Below are positions 49,620 through 61,130 of a stretch of DNA of 64,000 nt, one piece after another. How positions within the stretch are numbered: the first letter of the stretch is position 1; each line of letters begins with the position of its first letter. The notes under the pieces are model-generated. The model was not told where the DNA came from. It searched no databases and was given only the letters and a program-made list of their open reading frames with translations. A program made the position numbers and the translations under genes. Source of the DNA: Pagrus major (lineage: Eukaryota > Chordata > Actinopteri > Spariformes > Sparidae). The stretch covers positions 17,315,466 to 17,379,465 of the forward strand of contig NC_133236.1 of NCBI RefSeq assembly GCF_040436345.1, read 5' to 3'.

Positions 49620-50118
49620 AGTCTGTTGCTGGAAGGCTTTCAAGTCTAAAGTGGAGTTATTTGCATAGGTTAAATATTCGTGCCTTTCAGCAGCTACTGT
49701 CGATATTACGGATTTGCTGTTCTGCCAATTTTAATTCCTTTCATCCCACTCCTCCCACATTTCTGGAATGATGCTGGAAATTGTTGAAAGGTCGCAGCTT
49801 GAGATCCCGTACAAGAGGTTTAGAGAGGGAAGTTGTGAATGATACAAGACAGACAGACAGACAGAAGGTGGGCATCCTACTCGTGTGTGTGCACGGGAGA
49901 AGAAAAACAATGCAATTAAATCCTGCAGGCATGAGATGATCTCGCCAGTGTGCAGAGGTTGGCCAGTTATTGTGTGCAGTGCAGTGTGTATGTTGTTATT
50001 TCTTTACGTGCCAAATAGACGGAAAACACGTCTGTGGACTTGGCCAAGCGCTTCACATCGGCTACATCGGCTGGTTGTTTGAAGCATGATGAGGATGACT
50101 TCCAGCAGACTGTGCTGT
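49620..50118. other. Upstream flank of grik2
   Basis: No exon recognised. An upstream non-coding grik2 exon could lie here but cannot be shown from sequence. Confidence 0.4.
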
Positions 50119-50139
50119 GTCTCTGTCCGTGGTGCTGAA
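50119..50139 (-). promoter_or_regulatory. RE1/NRSE site (REST binding) upstream of grik2
   Basis: Read on the minus strand the site contains TTCAGCACCACGGACAG, an exact fit to the NRSE core TYAGMRCCNNRGMSAG, and agrees with the 21-base canonical element at 18-19 positions. It lies about 930 bases before the grik2 start codon. REST silences neuronal genes, including glutamate receptor genes, outside neurons, so the site suits a kainate receptor promoter. Binding is inferred. Confidence 0.75.
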
Positions 50140-50440
50140 GAGAGATCCCGCCTCACAAAAACAGCAGCGATTAAAAAAGAAACGAGCTCGCAGTGGCTCC
50201 TACTTCATTATAATAACTAATAAGTAGCCTAACTCTGTTTTTTATCCTGGTGCGGATCTGCCGTGCTTTTGAGAGCTGATGCGCATCCGGTGGCCATCTG
50301 GACGGATTGCATGCAAGCAAAGGTTCATCCTGAAGTTGAAAACAGTTTTATTTCAGACAAATCTTCTAAATGCGTCGCTCGAGCGCAACTTATGGAAGAC
50401 ACGGAGCAGCCCAGACAAGGTGGCATGAAATAAACTTTCC

Positions 50441-50560
50441 CACTCCTCCTCCTCCTCCTCCTCCCCTCCTCATTATATCTCTCTCCCCCACCTCTCTTTT
50501 CCACCTCTTTCTATCCATCTGTATCTCCATCTCTCTTACTCACTCTCCCTCCTCGCTCTC
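50441..50560 (+). repeat. Polypyrimidine tract before the grik2 leader
   Basis: A CTC/CTT-rich stretch, starting with about seven CTC triplets at 50,442-50,463, is followed by mixed CT sequence. A second CT-rich stretch is at 50,693-50,770. Such tracts are common in CpG-rich neuronal promoters and can adopt triplex structure. Confidence 0.7.
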
Positions 50561-51071
50561 TCTGGTGCGCGTTCACAACACTAACCTTGGCTCGACGTCA
50601 GAGCCTGTGCAGCAGTGCAGTATAATGGGAGCGCAAGCAACCCAGAGCGCCTCATAGGGGGGCTGCATATCGCTGCTGTATCCTCTGCTTGGCGCTCTCT
50701 CTCTCTCGCTCTCGCTCTCTCTTGTCTCTCGACCCTCTCCAAGCCTCTCTCCCAGCACCTCACCCCACAGCCCATGCTCGGGCTCCCCCCTCCTCACTGG
50801 ATCCGTACCCTTCGACATGGATGTCCCGCCGTCCCTCGACCCGGAGGATTGTTGTTTCTTGGCGCAGTGAAGGAGGAGAAGGGGAAGGGAGAAAGGAATC
50901 ATGCCGGGACTGCTAATGGATTTAGGGAAAGCGCAAGTGACCATGCCGTGATCTTGCGCATCCAGGGCCGCCGTCACCCTGCCTTGCCCAACGACCGTAG
51001 AAGAATTCCGGGGGAATCGAACCCGCGCACCGGGTGGATTAAAAACCACTGTGCATTTTTTTAAAAACAAC
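50561..51071 (+). promoter_or_regulatory. grik2: grik2 promoter region and 5' leader
   Basis: GC- and CpG-rich sequence, in contrast to its AT-rich surroundings, runs into the grik2 start codon, as expected for a CpG-island promoter without a TATA box. The transcription start cannot be placed. The leader contains upstream ATGs (50,774 and 50,817) and an antisense tRNA-like block at about 51,010-51,057. A 149-codon frame (50,615-51,064) and a 166-codon minus-strand frame (50,573-51,073) are by-products of high GC content. Confidence 0.6.
50817..50870 (+). other. Short upstream ORF in the grik2 leader
   Basis: ATG at 50,817 (context GACATGG, G at +4) opens a 17-codon frame ending TGA at 50,868-50,870, about 200 bases before the main start. 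If it lies in the transcript it would be expected to reduce initiation at the main ATG. It overlaps the longer frame from 50,774. Confidence 0.4.
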
Positions 51072-51195
51072 ATGAAGATTACCTCCCATCATCTGATGAT
51101 AACCAGTCTCGTTTTCAGGTCCAACCTCAGGCTGATCCCGCTTCTGCTGCTGTTTCTTGGTTACTCTCGCGGGATGCCACACGTTTTAAGATTTG
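51072..51195 (+). CDS. grik2: Kainate glutamate receptor subunit 2, first coding exon
   Basis: The exon encodes 41 residues plus one base (phase 1) and ends at a strong GTAAGA donor at 51,196. Residues 1-34 form a signal peptide with the core LIPLLLLFLGYS; the following MPHVLRF is the start of the amino-terminal domain. Vertebrate GRIK2 begins with the same MKI, has GYSQG at the equivalent place, and reads THVLRFGG across the same exon boundary, with the same phase. GRIK1 reads QVLRIGG and fits worse. The product is a subunit of kainate-type ionotropic glutamate receptors, a synaptic ligand-gated cation channel. The ATG at 51,072 is chosen because it aligns with the family's MKI start; Met9 is an internal alternative. 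The remaining exons lie beyond the window. Confidence 0.9.
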
Positions 51196-52544
51196 GTAAG
51201 AATCTGTTTGTTTATTAAGACACGATTTCATCTGTAGCGATGTCCGGCCGCACCAGCTTGGCCGTGTTGATCGTGCAACCGTGGGGCGACATTCACGGCA
51301 CGCAGAGGCAGATGTGAGGAGACGTACATGGTCTCACTCCTGCCGTGTTCTGTCACGAACAGTCGGCTGTAAAAAAGAAGAATTTTGTCGAGTTACAGTC
51401 TTTCGTGTCTGATCGTATTTCGTGACAGTTATTTCGGAGGCTTATAACCGAGCGCAACACGAACCTCCACGCACCTCCGATCCGGTCTTACAGTAACTTT
51501 GAGTGTAAATGAAGTGTTAAAGGAGTTTCTCCTATGCAACAGTTCACAGATACGTGCAGCTGATGAAACTCCGCCACCGGCAGCAGCAGAGTCTTGTATC
51601 TACACGGCCCTTTTTAAACTGCTGACACCCCGACATGTCCTCTGCAGCAGATGTTTACATGTAAACATTACACCTCCGTGTAGGCTGCCGATCAATCACT
51701 GTGATCTCTCTGGCGTAGGGTCGATCAATAGTTTACTTTTCATCTTTAATCCCGCTGAACTGCCATCCAACGGGAATCCCCGTGGTTTTGATAAAAAAAA
51801 CTGATGGAGGGCATAAAAGTAACATGCTAAAATAAAAGAATAATCAGCCACGTCTCTTCAAGAAGAATTATTGTTGATTATGAAAGTGCTTCCTCAACAG
51901 TTGCTGATTCATAACTTTAAAAAAACAACAACTGTGCTCTGAAAAATCACTAGATCACATCCTCTCGTGGCTGTCGCTTAATTAGATCCGTGTCAGGCTG
52001 GCTGCTCAACGTAGGCTACACACAACATATTGGAGTGACAGGGGAGCCCCCACCACCACCACCACCACCCTCCTCCTCCCTCCTCTACCCCTGACTAGCG
52101 GATGTCATCAAATGTTGACAACACATCCTTACAATCCCCCCCCCCACCCCCCCAAAAAAATCCTCCCCCGAGGGTCCTGTTTGAGAGTCAGGCAGCGTCC
52201 GCAACAGCCGCCGCTATGGCAACGGGATGTGCTTGTTGTCTTCCTGCTGCATCCTCGGCCCGATGAGCGATTTCCCGTCTCACACGTTGTCTGACAGACG
52301 CCGGGTGTCTACTCACTAATCCTCGGGGGCCGGAAAAAGTCCCCGAATGATAGTATTGTGCACGAAAGTTTCCAAGCTGGAGAATAATGAGCACATTCTT
52401 GGGAGAAACACTGAGGGAATAATTGATAATGTATCTGTGGAGGGAAGTCTGGTATGTGTCCAACAATATAAGATTAGATTCGCCTCTACCTCAACTTGCA
52501 TACACAATATGCCGCCTACGGTGACATGCTGGATCTGGCATCAG

Positions 52545-52650
52545 ATTAATTATTTTTTATTTATTCAGCCCAAAATCACGATCACATTGCCTCAGTGGGC
52601 TTCACAATCTGTACAGTGAACGACGTCCTCTGTCCTTAGACCGGCATCAA
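52545..52650 (+). repeat. Dispersed repeat fragment
   Basis: TTTATTCAGCCCAAAATCACG, CCTCAGTGGGCTTCACAATC and GTACAGTGAACGACGTCCTC, then TGTCCTTAGACC, are successive phrases of a widespread fish repeat. Confidence 0.55.
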
Positions 52651-52768
52651 GCACGACAGACACAACATGCGAGATAAGAGGTGATTCGTGTCCCTCAGAT
52701 CTTGATCTCTCATGCCCGTGTTCAGGTGTGCAGAGATGCTGCCAGAAAACGCTGCTTAAAAAAGCCAG

Positions 52769-52841
52769 ATCTCTGTCCGTGGTCCTGAAAGAGCAGCTGC
52801 ACAAGCTGCTGAAGCGCCTGCTCAGGACCACAGACAGCGAG
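52769..52841. promoter_or_regulatory. Inverted pair of RE1-like sequences in grik2 intron 1
   Basis: CTGTCCGTGGTCCTGA (52,773-52,788) and TCAGGACCACAGACAG (52,822-52,837) are inverted copies matching at 15 of 16 bases. Each resembles the NRSE core but has G in place of C at the position of TCAGCACC, so each departs from the core consensus once. They lie about 1.6 kb after exon 1. Weak REST sites are possible; binding is not shown. Confidence 0.45.
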
Positions 52842-54289
52842 CCGGCTCCTCGGTGCCTGTTGCTGCACAAGAAACACGACACTAAATGCCTCCTGTAAAA
52901 GCCCTCGTCTCTGGCTTTCACATCTCTCTGTTGTAACAAGGCTCCATTTCGTGTAGCGTAATTCATTCCCTTTGGTAAAGATGATCTGCTTATCTTGTCT
53001 GTGTTTGCTTGTACTGCGAAGGAGCTGAGTCTCCAAAAGAGAAAGATAGATGACGATAGAGTTGTGTGTGCGTGTGGCTGATTTTTATCAAAAGAAGAAA
53101 ATGTATGTCAGTGTGTGAGAGAGAAGAGAATTACAAAACTGCCTTGAGAGACAATAGAGCCCACTGGCCTTTTTTCCTCGAGCATTTCCTGTCCTGCAGG
53201 ATGTGCTTGCTCAGCAGATCATCCCAGCTGCTCCTTGCAGGAGGCTGGCTAAATGAGGAGGTCAGCTCCCTTGGGTCTGCCTGTTCCCTCACTGCCCCAA
53301 GTTCCATTCTGCCTAGACAGGCGGCTCACATTGTACAACCGCTGTTCTCCTGTCAGGCTGAGACCTTTACACACACATACACACTGTAAAAGCAAAGCAC
53401 AGTCAGCCCTTTGTATGTATGTAGAGCGACAAGTGTCAGAGGAAGAAAAAGAAAATCATGAGAAGTGTTTTCCGGCCACCAACTGCAGCCAAATACGCTG
53501 AGCTAATTTCCACACAGAATTGGATTATTGTGCTCAGTGTTCCTCGTTTATAAATCTTACAGGTAATTAATTTACTTTGATTCAGAAATGGACCCGCTGC
53601 AGCCCTCAGAAGGTATAATAAAATACCTTCCAGTGAAGATTCTCCTCCTTCTTACTAGCTCAGACTTGCCTTTTGGGAGCTCTGAATGAGACTCTGTAGC
53701 TACCGATACTGCTAAGGGTCTCACAGACCCGGAGAAAGAACTGAATGTTTTTTTCTTTCAATAGCCACTTTGGCTTTCGCTCCACTTTCACTCACACCGT
53801 AGGCTGAAGAAAAACGCTGTAAAAATATCCACTTTAAACACGAAATGAAATCTTGCTGCTCAGTAGTGAGGCACAAAAGACAGAAGTCGGTGTTGAATTT
53901 GCAAGCTGAATTATAGTTTGGCGAACATGCTTCTGTTTTCCTTGAATTTTAGAATGTAGTCACGTCCGACCTTCGTCCTTAAATTATTTCAATACGGTAG
54001 CATTTTAAGATGCTGCTATTCTCAGTTCAAAAGTTCATCTTTCTCGTTTGTTGTAGATGAGCTGTTAGGACTGAGTGATCACAATCACAGTTTCAATAAA
54101 TTCTGTGTTTATATGATAATATGTCAGCTAACCTTAATCCTACTGACTGGGGTACCTGTAAACTTTTTGTCATATCTCACAGGCGCTTTACTCTATTCCA
54201 GTTTTTCATAACTTCAGTCATAAATGTATTGAGGACTGCACCAAATTCTGCCTATGCAGTTTTAATAGATAGGACTATTTTATATCAGT

Positions 54290-54870
54290 AAGACGATACT
54301 GTTGGCCGATATTGGCCGATCACAGATGCATCGATATCAGCATTTTTATTGACCGATATGTGCCAATATAAATACTTAATGCAGAAAAAAAGACTTGGGG
54401 TCATTTCTTGACATTTATTATTTCAGTGCATTGATGTCATTTTAGGCTAAACAATTTTTTATAAAATTTTAAAAAAAGTGTATATATGTATAAATTCTAC
54501 TTAACAAGAATATTGGCAGATATATCGGTATCAGATTTATTTAACCTCCTACTATCAGTACTGACATTGGCCACTAAAATCTAGTATCAGTAAAAGAATT
54601 TCCCTCAATCCCTCAAATGTGGACATGAAACAGGACATTCTGCCGTTTGACAGTAAACTTAATTGTCCAAGATGATATCAGTGAACTGAAACAGTAAACG
54701 TCACTCCAGATTTAATAATTATAAATCACCCCAATCTTTCTTTTCCGCACTGGTTTCTTCTCATATTAGCTGATATCGACAACACATCCACCAATACGAT
54801 TTATCTGTGATATACCAATATTGGACGATAATATCAGCCAACCGTATATCGGTCGGGCGCTAGACTAATA
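54290..54870. repeat. GATATCGG-rich dispersed element
   Basis: Recurring words such as GGCCGATATTGGCCGAT, GATATATCGGTATCAG and ACCGTATATCGGTCGGGC mark a known style of fish hAT-like non-autonomous element. No transposase remains. Confidence 0.5.
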
Positions 54871-55129
54871 ATTGTGTTCATTTTGCCATGGGCTCTGTGA
54901 CACACTGTCAGGGTGGACGGGCTCACTGTCAGTCATTTTTAAGGAGAAAGACAGCAGACATGCAGCAGACACAGATTGTGGAAGTTTAAATGACTGTGGG
55001 TTCATTTCAATTATCTTATATTGAGGTCAAAATTCCCTTGGTTAGTTTCAACATAATGTAAATATAACACAAATAATGTTTACTTGAAGGAATTAATGAC
55101 ATAAGAATCAAGGGATGGTAAATAAGCTT

Positions 55130-55489
55130 TTAAAGGGGCTCTATGAAACAATTTGTAGAAAAATACATGTATGAATCACTTTTTATTGGCCATATGTGAG
55201 CAGATTGTAACGTGACGTAAAAAATGAGACCTTCCCTGTCTCTCTCGGTCGCCTATACAAGCCTGTAGATGATTTTTTTAAGTTGTTTAATGTTGCTGGA
55301 CTGCAGATTTCTTTGTGAAGGACTCGGGTCGGATTTTCCGTGACTAGTCTAAAGGATGTGACTTTATGCACGTTTGAGTGCCCCGGCTAACAGAGAGCAA
55401 CAACGCTACCGCTAGTTTAGAAATGGAGTCCACTTACATAAACTAACCAGCTTCCAGCACAACACAGGAGTCCCACAGACCCTCTTTAA
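55130..55489. mobile_element. MITE, long relative of the WxxW-gene intron MITEs
   Basis: It starts TTAAAGGGGCTCTATGAAAC and ends GTCCCACAGACCCTCTTTAA. Internal GAAATGGAGTCCACTTACAT and CCAGCTTCCAGCACAACACA are the reverse complement of the 31,353 copy's interior, so this copy is inverted relative to it and about 170 bases longer. Confidence 0.75.
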
Positions 55490-57821
55490 GTAATAATGTG
55501 GACTGTACGTGTGATAAGAGCTGCGAATCATATAGTTTCATTTGCAAATTAACTGTAACATTCCTTAAAAACATTTTTTTTTTCAGATGACATTAATTAC
55601 ATAACTAAAAATGTTAATAAATGGTAGATTCATAGTTAATTAGACTTCAGTTAATAGTTATTTCCCGATTAACAAAGATTTATAAAGCATTTGTCAAGCA
55701 GTTATTTATTGTTAAGTTGCAACTGATGTTGACAAGACTTTGGCAAATAAGTTAACAATTTGCTATGATGGTTGTGTCTTCCAGTAGTTTCTTCCCAGGA
55801 TGTAGTGAGTTAAATATGTCAGGGTGATGGTTAAAGGAGCTCATATTCCATTCTACCATGGAAACTGTGCTATATGTACATGATCTTATTTGACTGTCCT
55901 CATAGCAAATGTTTAGTCATACGAAGAAGAGTCATCACATCTGCCATCCTGTCTGAGCTAATCAAGTTTTACTAACCGACATGTGTCTAAATCATAAAGG
56001 TGCCTGAGGAAGAAGTAAAACAGAAGAGGAATCAACAATGAAATTGAGACAGTTTTTTAAATTCTGATGGCTATAGTTGGTCTGCGGCTGTGAGGTTGAG
56101 TGATAACATTATCACCGCCATCTTCAAACAGCATTGGCAGACGCAGTGTGTCCCTGGGCTGTCAACTGCTGCTGAAAGCATTGTTGACTCAGAGATGCTC
56201 ATTTTGTTTGTTTATTTCCTGCTTATGTTTAGATTTTCCCAGCGCAGACATGTCTGGGAATATTTATGACTAAAAATGCAACACTGTTTTTCATTTTGGA
56301 AAGGACATCAAGTCTATTTTTTCTCCCTCAGTCCTCTGGCAAAAGACACAATCCCCTCTGGTAAAAGCTATGTTTATCTAGCTACTTCCACAATGCTGTG
56401 CCAGGATAAAGGTCCTTTATTGCATTTCTAATATTTAACAGTCTTTTCATCCCCTCGACTGTGCTATGGTTGCGAAATTACAAGGCTGTCAAGAACAAGC
56501 AAGGGTAGAGGGAACAAATTCAAGGGGAGTTTGTAGTTAATTGACTTTATTTGCTTTTGCTTTTTCCGCCAGCCTGGATTATCAGCGCGCCGGAGTTTAG
56601 TTTGGGATTGCAGGAATTACGGATAACACCCTGTGCTCTGGCCCACTGCCAGCGCGTTCACAGCAAACACATTTAAATAGGCACAAAGCTGCTTAAAATA
56701 TTCATGTGTCACTTGGCCCTGCTATAGCTTATAGAAATATGAAACTATCTCCTCTCTGCTGGCAAATGATTTCCATGGTTTAAAAATACCCACCGTGGGT
56801 TTCAAGAACAAAAAGGAGATCTGTCCTACATTAGCATGCAGCACCACACATGGGCTTCAAGCAGGGAACTATCTAGATGGATTTTTTAAAACATGTTTAC
56901 GTTCCTGAGTCTTTGAAGGTCTTGCTGTCATGCATCAGTTACAAAAGGCTCAATGGTGATTAATTCAGGTTTTTAAAAAAAAATTTTTTTTTATCCATTT
57001 TCAAATGGAAAATATCTGTGAGGTATGAAATTAGTTGTTGTGCTCAGCATTAAGACAATCTTTGACATTTACCAGCTACATTCAAAAAGATTATTTACAT
57101 GGAGGCGGCATTAGATGATTGATGGTTGCAAGGTTAACCAGTTCCGGCATAACTGCCTCTTCATATTGTCTATTTTGAAAATCAAATAGAATACATTTGA
57201 GTCTTTCGTTGAAGGCTTGACTACTGTATTCATTTATTCACAGGCTCTCACTCTCTGTCATTGTCACTCAAGGATTTTCCCTGGGTATAAGGAGGGTTAG
57301 GGGGTCATGTGTGCAATTGTTCTGTGAAACTGTCCCTTGAGAAGAGCCCTGCAGCTTGTCTTGCTGCTTGGTTGTCTGGCTAGGAGCTGACTGAAGGTCA
57401 GAGCTGAAAGCACTCACAAGGAATCATGTTTTTTTTGCATCTTTTAACACATGTGGAGCTGTCCTTCTCACAATCCCAACGAGCGAGATGGAAGAAAATT
57501 TGAAGCCACTGAGAAGTGTAAGAAAAACAAAGAGTGTTTGTGAGAGAGGAAAAAAAGAAAGAGACAATGGGGTCTGTGTAAAGTGTGAGCGAGAAGAAAA
57601 ACAGCAAGTGTCGAGGCCAGCAGATACAGAGTAAAGATAGATTAGTTTGCCTCTGAGCAGTCCACTCTCAGCCCACTCTCAGTGTTTTATTACTGTTTTC
57701 TGATGGTTTCTGTGAAGAGAGACAGAAAGGACAGTGGGAGTCCAGGAGTCAAGCACTGCAACTCTGAATAAACATCAGCTGTGTAGTATTAGCAAGCTGA
57801 GAACTTGCAAGGGACTAGACT

Positions 57822-58065
57822 GCATTGATTATTTTCATTAACCATTCAACTGCCTCAGGCTATAAAATGTCAAAAAATTGTAAAAAAAAAAAAAACATTT
57901 TCCAGTCCAAAGTCCAAAGTCACATCTTTATTTTGCCAGTTTTGTCTAACCCAAAGTCCAAAACCGGAAGAAGAGCAGCAAGTACTTACATTTAGAAAGC
58001 TGTAACGAGCAAATATTTAACACTTTGACTGAAAAAAATTCATCGACTATCAAAATAGTGAGCGA
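57822..58065 (+). repeat. Dispersed repeat, ATCGATTAATC family, second copy
   Basis: Reads TTGATTATTTTCATTAACC through CCAAAGTCCAAAACC to CATCGACTATCAAAATAGTG, ending directly at the long foldback MITE that begins at 58,066. Confidence 0.6.
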
Positions 58066-58540
58066 TTAAAGGGTAACTCCGCCAATTTTACACATTAAAG
58101 TGTGTTTACAGGTCATGGGAAGTACTACTGAGTGTGTGAAAAAAGTAGTTTAAGCTGCATGTAATGTGATAAATTGCCTCCAGTGATGTCACTTAATGGT
58201 TAAGTTGCATTGTGGGTAATGTCGGGGCCAGGGTTTTGAAAAGGAAGAAAAATGTGTTGAATAAAATAGGTGATTTCTCGTGTTCTGCTGTGACAGTTTT
58301 GGTCATTTGTTTTAAATTGTCCATATTATACATATACAGTATATACATCGTCCTGGTGCCTACATTACCCACAGTGCAACTTAACCAACAAGTGACATGA
58401 CTGGAGGCAATTTATCACATTACATGCAGCTTCCTCTGGAGCCACAAAATACTTTTTACTACTTTTTCACATATGCAGTAGTACTCCCCGAGACCTGTAA
58501 ACACACTGTAATGTGTAAAATTGGTGGAGTTACACTTTAA
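58066..58540. mobile_element. Long foldback MITE, copy B
   Basis: Start TTAAAGGGTAACTCCGCC and end GGTGGAGTTACACTTTAA. It has the same internal landmarks as copy A (CCTCCAGTGATGTCACTTA, GCATTGTGGGTAATGT and the inverted CTACATTACCCACAGTGC). At 475 bases it is essentially the same length as copy A, from which it differs by scattered substitutions. Confidence 0.85.
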
Positions 58541-60204
58541 TTGTCAAATCTTTGCAGCTCTGCCTGGGACTATACAGATACACATGAAAAAGCTATTAAA
58601 GGAAAGAAAAATGATAGAAAAACAAAAACATAAGTAACACAGTTATCCTTGGGGAGTTAAACCCGAAATGTGTTTTATTAAGATCTCATGCATTCATCTG
58701 TATTGTTTCATTACATACATGGCTGTCTCCACTTCCAGTAGACTGCAAAATGGTTGGAATCAATAAAAATCAATATGTTTGTTTTGCTAAGAGGAACAAT
58801 AGGGGAAAAAAAGAAAAACTGGCAGCAAAGCAAGTAACCAGTGCCAAGTTGCGGTTGGCCTCTCCTGTGTGCATCTACCACAGGTTTCCTTCCATCTGTG
58901 AGAATGCAAACACATAAACCAAGAAAAAAATGAACAAATGTGTACTATAAGGAGGATGTGTGGGATCAGATTAATAATGCATGTAGCTGTGAATTAATGA
59001 CGACTTTAAACAGCCACGAGCTGCAGGGACTTGTGTAGGACTATATGTTATTGATGTTGTCATTATCACATTTCTTCTTCCTACTCGACACCCTTCCGTT
59101 ACGTTCAAACCCTCGATCGAGTTCATTTACGCTGACTGATATGCATTCTGAGCCGGCTGAGCTTTAAACGGTGTGAAAAATAGACCTTCCACTTGCTGCA
59201 ATGTCGCACTACTGTTTGCGTCATATGTGGGAGTAACACGTGAGCCCTTTGACTTCATAGGAGCTCAGCTGCAGTGATTAAGTATTAAGTGATCGCTTAA
59301 TAGAGGGAAACACAGCTTGTCAATGGTTTGTTATAGAAGCTGGTGATAGTGCTAATTGGGTGCCAGAGTAAATGTTTACTGTGTATCTACTCTAATACAG
59401 TGGAGGGTCATTGATTTTCTTTTGCTGGGTGTGTTTGTTGCCATAGAACCCAATGGTGAATATGTATATATAATTTTATTCCTGCAGCGTTATGTATTCT
59501 GTAAAACGGAAAACATCGCATGTGAATTTCAAGCACGCAGAGCAGATATTCGGAGGCACATAACACCGTAAATGCAAGCATTGACGTCCAAACTACCCAG
59601 GATTCAGAAGTCAATCGATTACAGAGAGCCCTCCTGTGCTTGCTATGATGTGAGGCACCGATCAGGTTAGGAATGTGGTGATTCACCTTCATCTCCAGCC
59701 AGCTGAATAAAAGAGTAAGAGGAGGAGGAGGAGGGCGGGCGGCTGACTGAAAGAGAGAACGCAGCAGAGTTCGGGCTCCCATTGACAGCACAGTCGGTCG
59801 GATGTATGAACGTTTCTCTGTGTGAACCAAGGACACGGGGGGAAATGAGCTCTGTGGGAGGACGTATTGAGGCAGGCTTACTTAAAATCATGTTCTTTGA
59901 ATCAGCATGACACTCTATTGTCCGCGATCCACCAGGGCTATGCAAAACGTCTCCTCCTGCTATGTTGAATTTTATATTTCTGTCCTTCCTCTCCTTTTGC
60001 TCAGAGGATTTTGAAGTGTTTGTGTAGCTTTCTCAAAATCAGTCTTCTTGTTTTGATGATATTTTTGAAAGGAAAGGTGAGAGCAGAGGATAAACATGCA
60101 CAGGAAAGAATGCACTTCTTTTGTGTCAGCTTTTGCCAAAGTAAATGGACCAGAGAGGAGCACGAAAGTGTCTTTATTTGAGGAATTAACACAATCTCCT
60201 AGGG

Positions 60205-60300
60205 CTGTGCGATACTGCAGAAAGTATTGTCACGATCAATTTAATCCCAATCATGATCCAAGATCTATACTGCAATCTTTTTTTCCTCAATTTTAAGAGT
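60205..60300. repeat. Dispersed repeat fragment
   Basis: AGGGCTGTGCGATACTGCAG, then CACGATCAATTTAATCCC and CCAAGATCTATACTGC, recall the family seen in opposite orientation at 3,735-3,870. Confidence 0.45.
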
Positions 60301-60764
60301 GTAGTCTACAGCCAGACTTGAAATGTCCTATAAATTCCTCCACTTGCACCAACAAAACACAACATTGTCTTAAAGATAGCTCCTTATTTGCCATGTTGTG
60401 ATCCATAAAAATGTATTACTCACATGGGTCTTCTTTGGGTCTATTGTAAGTAATTTGTCCAATCAGCATAGCTATGAAGTTGGCAACATCATTGGTTTGT
60501 TTATGTAATGCGGATATGCTAGGTTATGTTAAGTTTGGGAGCAGAAGTAAGAACATGGTAAATACTGCAATCTCTATGATTTGCCTGAAAAGCATAGGCA
60601 AGGAGGCAAGAAGGGCATTTTACAGCAAGCTTGGTACTACTGTCTTCTGTTACAATAAACGTACCACGCAATAGTTGGACTGTATGTACTCACGTCAGTT
60701 GAAAAATGTTTGCCCTCCCTCAGTGCAATCTCCACCTATGCTGAAAAGTAGATTGTAGATGCCT

Positions 60765-61130
60765 TAAAGCAACATTATGTAGAAATTGGCATTTTGTGAG
60801 ATTTGGCGCCCCCTACAGTTTCTGAGTGTAACACAACTGTCGTAGACAAAAATCCCAGGTCTGTAACAACTTGTCAGACTTAATGTAGGTGATAACTACG
60901 TCTTAACAATGTTATATGTTTAAAAATTGAAGTATGTTGAAGTAAACACATATGTAACGCTGTGATCCTTCCCTCTCACTGAAGTTACATAGTGCAGATA
61001 CAAGTGATGGGGCGTGGAGTGGCTGAGACAGAGACAACATTCACCTTATTAGAAGGCACTGTACCATCACAATGATTCTGAAGCTGTTGTTTTAAGGTTA
61101 TAACCTGCCTCATTTTGGAAAGCAAGCTGT
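60765..61130. mobile_element. MITE 5' portion
   Basis: AAAGCAACATTATGTAGAAAT and GGCATTTTGTGAGATTTGGC, then GCCCCCTACAG, form a common fish MITE start. The expected inverted right terminus was not found, so the copy is truncated or diverged. Confidence 0.55.

Noticed and set aside
50615..51064. 149-codon plus-strand open frame in the grik2 leader as a separate gene
   Set aside because: The composition is low-complexity (CT-derived Ser/Leu runs), with no homology; treated only as upstream-ORF sequence.
50573..51073. 166-codon minus-strand open frame across the grik2 leader
   Set aside because: It lies opposite a GC-rich promoter and leader, where stop codons are rare, and has no recognisable domain or splice context.
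52620..52899. 93-codon stop-free plus-strand frame with a Leu/Lys-rich end, and an overlapping minus-strand frame
   Set aside because: It has no ATG, its first part is dispersed-repeat sequence, and it does not resemble a grik2 exon.
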